This document shows positions 55,835 through 64,000 of a DNA stretch of 64,000 nucleotides, one piece after another. Position 1 is the first letter of the stretch, and every line of letters starts with the position of its first letter. The stretch comes from Crossaster papposus (Eukaryota > Echinodermata > Asteroidea > Velatida > Solasteridae): the NCBI GenBank assembly GCA_037893245.1, contig JBAIAA010000787.1, forward strand, positions 248,001-312,000, in the 5' to 3' direction. The position numbers and the translations under genes were made by a program. The notes under the pieces were generated by a model. It had not been told where the DNA came from. It saw nothing but the letters and a program-made list of their open reading frames with translations, and ran no database searches.

Positions 55835-56794
55835 GGTCCAGTGTCGTCAACTGCTGTTGCACCAGGGTGGTCAGCGCCACTAACTGGTCACTGGTGGACT
55901 TGTGGCTGTGGGTGGCGGGGTCAGGCTCATTTGATGTGTGGCAGCCTGTCCCCTCTGGGTCACGGTGGTTTGGTCTAAAGCCACAGATTGCTGTTGTAGC
56001 TGAAAGCGCCGTCGTCTCACCTCCTTCATCTGCTGAAGTTACTCGCTGATAACCCGGAGTTCCTGCCGAAGAGTTTTGAAACTCATGTGTCGAGGCTGCA
56101 TAGAGGCAAGACGCTGCCTCACTGACTTATTTTGAAATCCCGCCATAAATTGTGTTGTTAATAAGAGATCTCTGTCTTCACCAAGGGATGCCTCTCTACC
56201 CTGTCGTTGCTGGATTTCTTCGGTGTGTCTGAGCAGAGCCTCCAATGCAATGGCAAACTCAGTGACACTTTCTTCTGGTCGTTGTTTCCTCGAGAAGAAT
56301 TTGGCTATTGGTATTGTTGCAGTGCACCCCTCACCAAATTCCTCACGAAGTTCTGCAAGTGCTGCCTCTGCTGTTACCTCTACACCTCGCCTTTGAAGAT
56401 TCAGGACAACGCCACGAGCCCTACCTCTGGTGTGTCGTACCACTTCATGGAACCGAACATTGTCTGGCTGTGGTCCCTTGGCTTCGAGAAGGTAGGAAAT
56501 GTCACGCGCCCAGTCCTCCACCTTCAGACTGTGTCTCTTACCAGTTGATCCAGATAATGCTGGGACATCCCTCACCTGATGAGCAGTGTACGTGAATGGT
56601 ATAGGTCGACCTGTTGCAGGATGGAGTGGGTCGAAACCTGCTACATGTAGATGAAGGGGGATGAATGGGCTCGGACCGTGGCGGAGGGCTGAATTTGATG
56701 CTACTTGCCCTATTTCAGGGGCCTGATGTATGTTCGTCACTGGCTCTCTGGTCTTTGGCAGCGAAGGCGGATAACAGGGAGAGGATTCCAGCAC
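55835..56794 (-). pseudogene. Gypsy copy 1: Gag
   Basis: 251 open codons from 56794 to 56039. They include KVEDWARDISYLLEAKGPQ, VRHTRGRARGVVLNLQRRGV, EFGEGCTATIPIAKFFSRKQ and TEFAIALEALLRHTEEIQQR. This is the capsid region typical of Gypsy/PNMA-type Gag. A nonsense change (GAGTAA where copy 2 has GAGGAA) stops it before the glutamine-rich linker and zinc knuckle. Confidence 0.85.
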
Positions 56795-57102
56795 ATGTTC
56801 AGGAAGCAGTAATGTTGGGGTTCTCCATCAGCCCGATACACATGCTCGGGGGGTGTTGTCCTTGGTAACAGTAACTGGGATAAAGGACTTGACTCTGGCA
56901 TCATAGGCGGTGGCAGCCAGGATCAACATCGAGGCCGTAGTAGGGATGATTGAATGTGGACGGGTAGGGTGAGGGATATGCCATCATGCACCACTAAAGC
57001 CCCCCGACTTATGAGACTGTGCTGGGCTTGTTCGATAGCAAATTAAAAAAATATTGTCCTAACCATAAAAATAAGTGGCTCAGTTCCTAAGAAAATTCAA
57101 TC

Positions 57103-57120
57103 CTCCCGGGTTTCGGCACC
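57103..57120 (-). promoter_or_regulatory. Gypsy primer binding site, complementary to tRNA-Phe
   Basis: The minus strand is TGGTGCCGAAACCCGGGA. Its complement (TCCCGGGTTTCGGCACCA) is the 3' end of eukaryotic cytosolic tRNA-Phe, including CCA. It marks the 5' end of the internal region, two bases from the putative LTR end. Confidence 0.85.
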
Positions 57121-57404
57121 AAAAGTAAGACAAAAATGTAGCCTAGAAATTTGTCACACAGATAAATTTAATACTTATTAAAGTAAGAAAGCAATCCACA
57201 AAATATATTATAAAAATATATTTCCACCTGGTTCAAGAAGATTGGGTCGCGGCTTAAATCTTCAAGGTTGGGACAACAACATTGACACAGAAAGGAAAAA
57301 TAGAAGTGTGGACAAATATAACTGAGAGAAACAAGCAAAATATTTATTTGGTGACTTTCCAAATTACGACGGCAACAACATTTGAAAGTGGTTTGTGTCA
57401 AGAA
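57121..57404 (-). repeat. Putative 5' LTR of Gypsy copy 1
   Basis: On the minus strand it would run from about TGACACAAACCACTTTC (57400) to TGTCTTACTT next to the primer binding site. An AATAAA is present (57343-57348 as TTTATT). The first 31 nt recur exactly at the truncated 3' end (47151-47181). There is no TATA box within it, and the boundaries are not proven. Confidence 0.4.
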
Positions 57405-59145
57405 TGCGTCGAATACTAGAATGGGATTTCAATCTGATTCTTATCCCCCCAAAAATAGGAATTTAGAATGCTAAAAAAACTTAAAACAGCTCAAAACAAA
57501 TGCTAAAAAAATAAAAAAAATTACAAAACCCAACACAGTGCCAAAAAGTGGATAGCTATAGGCAATCAGACGTTAACCTGCAAACGAAACAAAACAAAAG
57601 AACAAAATACAAAATTAAGAATATTAAGAGTAATCCAAATCATAACCATCAGAACAATGACAAGAAATTGTTTAAAGTTTAACTCATACTTAACTCATAA
57701 TGTCCCTTTCCTTGTATTTGGGCAGACTGTTTATTGTACATTAGACTGGCTCCAGTCCTTCACATGGTTATAGTTTGCATAACACTTTCAGCTACATAAG
57801 GCCTACATACTACTGTGTATAATAATCTATCCTAGACTTAGCCAGTCTAATCCTTTGTTATACACAATAGTCCACCATACTTGGCCGATTTATACAATTT
57901 ACACAAATCTGGTTGAATCTTTGCATCTCTCAACAAAATCTACGTATGGCATGGCTGAAAGTCTTCAAAACTAAAGAAACAAGGCAAATTATAAGGTCAA
58001 ATATTCACTCCATCCTGATCTCCTATTAATCTTTTCTAGATATAAATAAAAGTAATTACTTGAGGATAATTCTCAAACATCGAAATTAAATCTACAAAGA
58101 AACTAAATAATGATCCCAAAACCTTTTAACTTCTCTAATTTAACACAGGAATTATTCTCCTATCCAGGCTGTCTTTAACTTGGCAAAGCTCTCAAAGTAT
58201 ATAATACAGAACAAAATCAAGTTCATGATGGCCTCGAGACAATTAACTGCAAACTTTCCAAAACTCAGACAAAACGTCTTCACCAAATACGATGAGTCTA
58301 TCAATTCCCGTCTTTAGGAACGAAATAATTCAGAATTTAAATCAAACCAAAAGAGGATAATTAATAGGTAAAAACTCACCAAGTTTCTGAGCAGAACTAA
58401 TTACCTATCTACTGGCAGCTGGAATTTGTGTCTGAAATATGTGTATGTTTTGGAGGTACATGCTGCTTGCCATGCTCACTGAATGTGACCCCAAGGCAGT
58501 GTCCTTTTATATATATGGCACAGTGTGGACTAAAGTAAATACACAGGGGGCTGCACAACCTTACCATGAATGGGATGCAGAAGGATGCACTACTCCTATG
58601 AGAAAACTGTTTTGTAATGTTATTTCACAGGCCAATAAACTGTTCGACTAGGCCAGAGGATTACCCGGGGACCACACAGTTAACAATGGACGGGGTGATT
58701 CAACAGTAGGCCTATGTGTTACCTGTAGAATAACAAATCAAATAAAAACTTTTGCTCCATGTTATGAATGGTCAAATGAGAGATAGTGATACGTTTAATA
58801 TAAATACAGCTAGTTGTTATTCTTATAGAAAATTACATCTAAAAAAAGCTTTGTTTGCATTATATTACAACATTCCCTATGTCACTTATGCGTTTTGCAC
58901 GCTATTTTATAAAATGGCCGCCAATGCTGACACAGGCCTTTTCCCAGGTGGGTTCAATCCTGAAAACATTCTTTGGGCCAAGGTCTAGAAGTGTGCCAAA
59001 TTTCATGCTTGTACACAAAACCCACAATTAGGTGTATTTAATGCACATATATCTGCTAGACTATTTTATCTAAACCACTTAGCAACATCAAAAGCTGCTC
59101 CTGATGGGAATCGCATGTAATTTCATAATAATTGTTTTATTTCAG
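57405..59145. other. AT-rich non-coding stretch
   Basis: No exon is supported until 59146. On the minus strand 58501-58519 reads CATATATATAAAAGGAC, a good TATA box, followed about 140 nt later by a GTGAGT donor-like site. This could be an LTR U3 or a host promoter, but nothing coding follows it. Confidence 0.4.
58501..58519 (-). promoter_or_regulatory. TATA-box-like sequence
   Basis: Minus-strand CCATATATATAAAAGGAC, followed by non-repetitive sequence and a GTGAGT at about 58375-58380. Its target is unknown. Confidence 0.25.
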
Positions 59146-59181
59146 AACGAAAACTGGACGACAAGCTTCCCGAAGCTCAAG
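59146..59181 (+). CDS. 36-nt symmetric microexon A, copy 2
   Basis: Acceptor tttatttcag, donor GTGAGTTATACAGC. In phase 1 it encodes RKLDDKLPEAQ. See 38696 for the paralogue: same length, phase and intron start. Confidence 0.55.
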
Positions 59182-59299
59182 GTGAGTTATACAGCTTAAA
59201 TTGTTGGGAATTGATTAATTGGTCATAGTTTTGAGACTATGATGGTCCTCTAGATCTATTGCTTAGAAATCGTTATTTCATCTTGCCAGCAAAAATAGT

Positions 59300-60248
59300 T
59301 TTGTTAAAGCAGATATGGCCTATAGGGGCTGTTTTGGAGACTAATCTATATTCCTTTTTATGGTAATTTTAGAAGAGATATCTCCGCCAGCAGCCGAAGA
59401 CATTCCCGCTACCTCTCACCGCGAGTCAGCATACATGTCATTCTAATCTTGATCCGAGACAAGGGAATCAATCAGATTCAGAATGTCTTGAGCCTTTTTA
59501 TCTGTTGTTGGCCGTTTGCTGCCAAGCAACATAGTCCGGTCAATAACATTTTAACACTGTCACATGGGGGAAGTATCACGCTTTGGCATACTACAAATCT
59601 CATGTCACCCAATGAGTGGAAAAGTGATTTGTATTCACCTTTTCGCTACTATTTTCTATCATAAAAACAGCCGGTATACAGAGTGAGCGTCGTTTATCTT
59701 TTGCGTCTGTTAACCATCAGAAAATGTGTTCACATCACGCAAGCGACACCGCGAAACTAGACTTATTACAAGAAGACGACTTTTCTATGTCTACCAATTT
59801 ATAAAATATACGGGAATCTACCTTGCCTAACAATAATATTTGGTATTTTCTTAAAAACGGTCAGACATTTGAATATTTTTGGCTGTCGGTTAAAATAAAT
59901 CACCTCATGTTTAATAAGCCATTCATTTTGGAACGTTTTGGCATAAATAGTTCAAATTATAAAACACGGGCTGACAATGATATGCACAAAGTGACCCATT
60001 GGAAGTTAAACTAATAGGTGGCCATGCACATAAACTGGAGCTTAATTCGGGGATGTATCCCAAATCTGGGATTCGTGTGTTTGTTTCCTGAGAAATTTAC
60101 GTTCTTAATAAACTTTATAATTGTAAAAAAATACGCCAAAAGCGTTTATAAAGGACAAAACGAGCCGGGTTAAATTCATTTACTGAAAATGTAGGTGAAT
60201 ATAACTTTCCACTTGTTTTTAATATTAAGGATCAAACTTGATTTTCTA
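59300..60248. repeat. Host-locus duplication, copy 2
   Basis: Matches about 45950-46960, including microexon B and the downstream intron. It ends at cttgattttctac, directly followed by Gypsy integrase sequence. Confidence 0.8.
59373..59420 (+). CDS. 48-nt symmetric microexon B, copy 3, with GC donor
   Basis: It encodes EISPPAAEDIPATSH in phase 1. The donor is GCGAGTCAGC instead of GTGAGTCAGC. GC-AG introns are spliced at low frequency in animals, so the exon may be functional or weakened. Confidence 0.5.
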
Positions 60249-60680
60249 CGGGGTAGTCCTGGTCTTCTTTACGCTAAGCAGGGTACACAGCCCCTTGACT
60301 ACCGCCGATTCAAAACACTTCCCCTGATCAGAATGCAACCACTCCGGGATACCGTAGTTGACAACAAACTTTTCCCAAAGGACTTTGGCCACAGTTGTTG
60401 CTCTCTCGTCTTTGGTTGGGTATGCTTGGGAGTAACGGGTATAGTGGTCTGTAACCACCAAGATGTGCTCATATCCTCCCTTTGATCGCTCGAGACCGAG
60501 GAAGTCAATACACACCAGCTCGAGTGGGCGGGCGGTGCGGATGTTTTCTAATGTGTTGACCTGCCTCTTCGTATCCGGCGTCTTCCTTAGTGTACACCTT
60601 TTGCACCTCTTGATGTAGACACGTGTTTCGGAGTACAGGCCAGGCCAGAAATATCTGTTTTTGACCTGCTGCAGTGTCTT
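60249..60680 (-). pseudogene. Gypsy copy 2: integrase core (truncated)
   Basis: The minus frame reads KNRYFWPGLYSETRVYIKRC (end of the zinc-binding domain), then LELVCIDFLGLERSKGG (first catalytic D), VVTDHYTRYSQAYPTKDE, and WLHSDQGKCFESAVVKGLC (second D and the region before the E). It ends at KKTRTTP where the host duplication begins, so the last catalytic E and the C-terminal domain are missing. Confidence 0.85.
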
Positions 60681-60831
60681 GTTCACTTAGACTTTCATTG
60701 GGTTTTATTTATAGTTCAATTATGTTTATTTTTCATTTTCTATTGTATAATGTTTTCTTTTTGTGTAGGCGCCTTGATCGGTTTTCTGGAGAAGTGCGCA
60801 TTATAAATCCATATTATTATTATTATTATCT
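60681..60831 (+). mobile_element. LINE/SINE 3' tail with (ATT)n, CTTGT target duplication
   Basis: It ends with gcgcattataaatccat and (ATT)n. CTTGT flanks both sides (about 60672-60676 and 60830-60834). It interrupts the integrase zinc-binding domain between codons for GLDK and TLQQV. It resembles the CR1/L2-type tails seen at 47869 and elsewhere. Confidence 0.7.
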
Positions 60832-61381
60832 TGTCGAGGCCCAAGTGTCCCATAGCATCATGAACATGTCCCAGCACCAGCTCTCGTAGCCTCTTTGGCA
60901 TGACAAGGAGATAGCGTTGGCCTGCAGCATCGGAATCCTTACGGTGGAAGAACAAATTACCCTTCACCACCAGTCAGTCCCAACTTCGAAGTAGTCGACA
61001 GACAACCTTGGGCTGTTGTGCCATCTGCCTTCTACTTGGCCTTGCCAGCTGCATATTCTTCAGGAGTACCACTCGGCATATGGCCCCATCATCTTGTTGC
61101 GCATCGAGAAGGTTGATTCCCTGCATGAAGCTTGTGCCGGTAGGGGTGTCACTTGAGCTTGTAGAAGACTCCCCTTCTGAAATGGAACTACCGTGTAGGC
61201 CTACTGTTGCAGAGAGTCTGGCCCCATGGAAGGGCACCTCTTCTTGTGCGGGCTTGGCTCTTGGTTGTTTGACGTGCAGTGGCCTCTCTTCATGTTCATT
61301 ATCTGCTCCATTTGTGTCAAGGATCCATGTGATCTCACTCCTGTTGATTCGTGACAGGACATTTACATTGGTATTTGTCAC
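60832..61381 (-). pseudogene. Gypsy copy 2: RNase H-integrase linker and zinc-binding domain
   Basis: The frame reads TNTNVNVLSRINRSE (linker after RNase H), acidic serine-rich sequence, VVLLKNMQLARPSRRQMAQQ, LFFHRKDSDAAGQRYLLVMP and HVHDAMGHLGLDK (HxxxxxxH of the zinc site). Immediately upstream, RNase H is deleted: FCWSEK joins TNTNV. Confidence 0.8.
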
Positions 61382-62040
61382 TTTTCACTCCAGCAGAAAG
61401 GGGGATCTTTGACACCACGTTTTCCTCCAATCAGGGCAAAGAGTGGCGAGGCTATCTTTGCGTATATTTTTCGGGGTCTGTAGCGATGCCCTCCGAAGAA
61501 ACTACGTGGCCAAGGTAGTGCACTTTGGTCTGAAACAAATGGCACTTTGACGGCTTAAGCTTCAGCCCACGTTCTCTCAGTCTTGTAAATACTTTAGCGA
61601 GCCGCTCCTGGTGTTGTTCGATGGTAGTGCTGAATACGATAATGTGGTCAAGGTACAGCAAGAGGCTATCAAAATTCATGTCACCAAGGACAGCCGTTAC
61701 CAACCGTTGGAATGTGGCTGGGGCATTCATCAAACTAAAGGGCATCTTGGTGAACTCGAATAAGCCCTTTGGCGACATAAATGCTGTCTTTGCTCTGTCC
61801 TTCTCGGCCATTTTTACCTGCAGGTACCCAGATGTGAGATGGAAAAGAGGCTGGAAAAGTATTTGGCTTTCCCAAGAGCATCAAGAGCATCCTCCATACG
61901 AGGCAAATGGAAGGCGTCTCGCACTGTCTTTGCGTTTAATTGACGGTAGTCGACACAAAGTCTGATCTTGCCACCCTTTTCTGTATTCAGACTCTCATAG
62001 CTGACATCAACTCGTGGGACCTGGACCATCTCGTGACTTA
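61382..62040 (-). pseudogene. Gypsy copy 2: RT with YLDH instead of YLDD
   Basis: The minus frame has IRLCVDYRQLNAKTVRDAFH, GLFEFTKMPFSLMNAPATFQ and LLYLDHIIVFS. The second catalytic aspartate of YxDD is replaced by H, which should abolish activity. The reading frame is broken at several points. Confidence 0.88.
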
Positions 62041-62367
62041 TCCTAACCTCTGCTGACACTGCATACTTCTCGCACTGCGGACAAACGGGTGGACAAACGG
62101 GTGTTAGGCATGATGATGACATCCTGTTGCGACAGATTACATACCCGGACATTGACTTTCCCCCTTTTAACATCAGCAAAGGTTGTCCCCACGGCCAGGT
62201 GTCCCTCGGAAGCTATATCACTTGGCTCCACCAGGGCAGTGAAGGTTCTCCTTTGTATCCGTCTAGGGCCGCGTGTTGGGACATCTGCCTCCATACCAGG
62301 TTTGAGCACCATCTGCTTATCATTTCTGCACCTCAAGGGGCCGATTTCACCGTATCTGTTTGCCAGA
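62041..62367 (-). pseudogene. Gypsy copy 2: protease-RT connector
   Basis: Same connector as copy 1 (EPSDIASEGHLAVGTTFADV), uninterrupted where copy 1 carries the 1.9 kb element. Confidence 0.8.
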
Positions 62368-62826
62368 TCAGTTCCGTCGACATTTACACACTGGAAAGCT
62401 GAAAACCATATGGGATGGATCGCCGTCGTGTTCTTGGCCTAAACCACCTCCCATGTCTTGTGTGCAGCTTATTCTGCACGGCCAGGGTGAAGTTTGTACC
62501 CAGGAGAACAGGGGTGAAATGACGGAACTCTGTGACTGGCACAACAAAAGCAGGAACATTACGAACTGTGTGGCCGAGGGCGACGATGTCCAGTAGGAGG
62601 TACCCACGATGAGATAGACTCTGGCCACCAGCTCCATAAATGAGAACATCTGTCTTGTGAAAGACCTCGCGTTGGAGTGCAGGGTGCATCGACACGTACT
62701 CATCTGTGATCCAGTGTGGCACGTTCTCCCCGACACCATGATGTCTGTGGGGCTCACCGGATCAACAAATTGCTCTTGTACTCTCCGTCCTGGTATATCA
62801 GGCTGCACTGCATCAAAGCCTGTCAT
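62368..62826 (-). pseudogene. Gypsy copy 2: protease with deleted active-site region
   Basis: VSGRTCHTGSQ replaces the copy 1 VSGRTCQALLDTGSQ, so the catalytic D is lost. The C-terminal half (GHTVRNVPAFVVPVTEF and TPVLLGTN) is intact in an adjacent frame. Confidence 0.82.
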
Positions 62827-63014
62827 TTTTGGAAATTAATTAGGGGTCTCCCGTGATACCGTACCCCCTGATTGCCCAGCATCAGTGGGTATTCCCAGTT
62901 TAAATGCTGACTGGACATCATCTGTGGGGTGGTAGTTGGTCCATTCTGATTGGGGCACTGTCGGGCGAAGTGACCTGATGCCCCACATGTATAGCAGCGG
63001 CCATCTCGTCTCAT
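62823..63014 (-). pseudogene. Gypsy copy 2: CCHC zinc knuckle of Gag
   Basis: RDGRCYTCGASGHFARQCPN, the same zinc knuckle as copy 1. Confidence 0.85.
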
Positions 63015-63999
63015 CTAGGATTGGCGAATTGGTGGGCCAGATGGCTGTCTGAAATTGTGAAGGTTTGGCTGGTTATGGCCAACGTAGTTCTCCAACACTG
63101 TTGTACCCGATGACCCAGGTACTGCTGTCCCTGTAGAACATGGTCCAGTGTCGTCAACTGCTTCTGCACCAGGGTGGTCAGCTCCACAAGCTGGTCATTG
63201 GTGGACTTGCTCTGAGTGGCAGTGAGTGGCGGGGTCAGGCTCATTTGATGTGTGGCAGCCTGTCCCCTCTGGGTCATGGTGGTCTGAAGCCACAGATTGC
63301 TGTTGTAGCTGAAAGCGCCGTCGTCTCATCTTCTTCATCTGCTGAAGTTCCTCGCTGATAACCCGGAGTTCCTGCCGAAGAGTTTTTAAACTCATGTGTC
63401 GAGGCTGCATAGGGGCAAGACGCTGCCCCACTGACTATCTTGAAGGCCCGCCATAAATAGTGTTGTTAATAGGAGATCTCTGTCTTCACCAAGAGATGCC
63501 TCTCTACCCTGTCGCTGCTGGATTTATTCGGTGTGTCTGAGCAGAGCCTCCAATGCAATGGCAAACTCAGTGGCACTTTCTTCTGGTCGTTGTTTCCTCG
63601 AGAATTTGGCTATTGGTATTGTTGTAGTGCACCCCTCACCAAATTCCTCATGAAGTTCTGCAAGTGCTGCCTCCACTGTTACCTCTCCACCTCGCCTTTC
63701 AAGATTCAGGACAACGTCACGAGCCCTACCTCTGGTGTGTCGTACCACTTCATGGAACCGAACATTGTCTGGCTGTGGTCTCTTAATTGGCTTCGAGAAG
63801 GTAGGAAATGTCACGCGCCCAGTCCTCCGCCTTCAGACTGTGTCTCTCGCCAGTTGATCCAGAGAATGCTGGGACATCCTTCACCTGATGAGCGGTGTAC
63901 GTGAATGGTATAGGTCGACCTGTTGCAGAATGGAGTGGGTCGAAACCTGCTAGGTGAAGGGGGCTAACTGCCTGTTGGCCGTTGGATGGGCTCTGGGGA
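63015..63999 (-). pseudogene. Gypsy copy 2: Gag (partial, runs off the window)
   Basis: Fragments in different frames include AAATHQMSLTPPL-like linker sequence, RHMSLKTLRQELRVISEELQ, VRHTRGRARDVVLNLERRGG and KQRPEESATEFAIALEALLR. GAGGAA is present where copy 1 has a stop, so copy 2 keeps that codon. The 5' part lies beyond 64000. Confidence 0.82.
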
Positions 64000-64000
64000 C

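Larger units (their letters stand above)
47151..57122 (-). mobile_element. Gypsy-type LTR retrotransposon copy 1, broken and multiply interrupted
   Basis: The minus strand has, in order from 57.1 kb downward: tRNA-Phe primer binding site, gag, zinc knuckle, protease, RT and the start of RNase H. The 3' half (rest of RNase H, integrase) is deleted. It is interrupted by a SINE containing a 4.2 kb TIR element and by the 53038-54950 element. Stops and frameshifts are present in gag, protease and RT. It is not active. Confidence 0.88.
60249..63999 (-). mobile_element. Gypsy-type LTR retrotransposon copy 2, broken, continues past the window
   Basis: Same family and orientation as copy 1, but it retains part of integrase and lacks RNase H. 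It is truncated at 60249 inside integrase and runs off the right edge in gag. It is interrupted once by a retroelement tail (60681-60831). Confidence 0.88.

Overview
This window looks like repeat-dense intergenic and intronic DNA from an animal nuclear genome. The only exons seen are short and bounded by GT/AG signals, there are no operons or bacterial ribosome binding sites, and most of the sequence is eukaryotic mobile DNA. The mix of Penelope-like elements with GIY-YIG domains, Gypsy elements primed by tRNA-Phe, tRNA-derived SINEs, many MITEs and a recurrent AGGCCTATA motif suggests a marine invertebrate, possibly an echinoderm or related deuterostome. That taxonomic guess is inference; no single gene proves it.

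Layout. 1-377 holds a terminal exon resembling an acyltransferase-3 protein. 378-5480 is mostly non-coding with several foldback repeats and one possible terminal exon. 6114-12164 is a TA-flanked MITE split by a 5.66 kb element whose ends are arrays of a 22-bp repeat in opposite orientation; its core carries interlocked inverted repeats (order A B C B' A' C') and two copies of a helix-turn-helix transposase N-terminus. 12343-21219 and 23352-27945 are units of a degenerate tandem segmental duplication, with the tail of a third unit at 5478-6113. Comparing the units gives empty sites for several insertions, including two nested elements with 9-bp target duplications and a palindromic MITE. 28375-29931 is another nested TIR element.

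31666-33423 holds parts of a broken C2HC-type gene, followed by a weak exon pair near 34.1-34.4 kb. Further TA-type MITEs lie at 35.3-36.9 kb, with a dead PIF/Harbinger transposase fragment at 36.95 kb. From 38.7 to 59.4 kb on the plus strand there are repeated tiny symmetric phase-1 exons (36 and 48 nt), which suggests a host gene with duplicated exons. Between them sit a 6.1 kb TIR-bounded block containing two Penelope-like families (one in an inverted palindromic arrangement, the other with a well-formed hammerhead ribozyme) and a broken Gypsy element (47.15-57.4 kb, minus strand). The Gypsy copy is itself interrupted by a tRNA-derived SINE, a 4.2 kb TIR element containing a 110-bp satellite, and a 1.9 kb TIR element with a CACTC terminus. 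A second broken Gypsy copy runs from 60.25 kb off the right edge.

No intact multi-gene pathway is visible. The biology here is layered transposition. The cleanest functional element is the hammerhead ribozyme at about 40.02-40.06 kb. The most nearly intact coding sequence is the 711-residue Penelope-like reverse transcriptase/endonuclease at 41469-43604.
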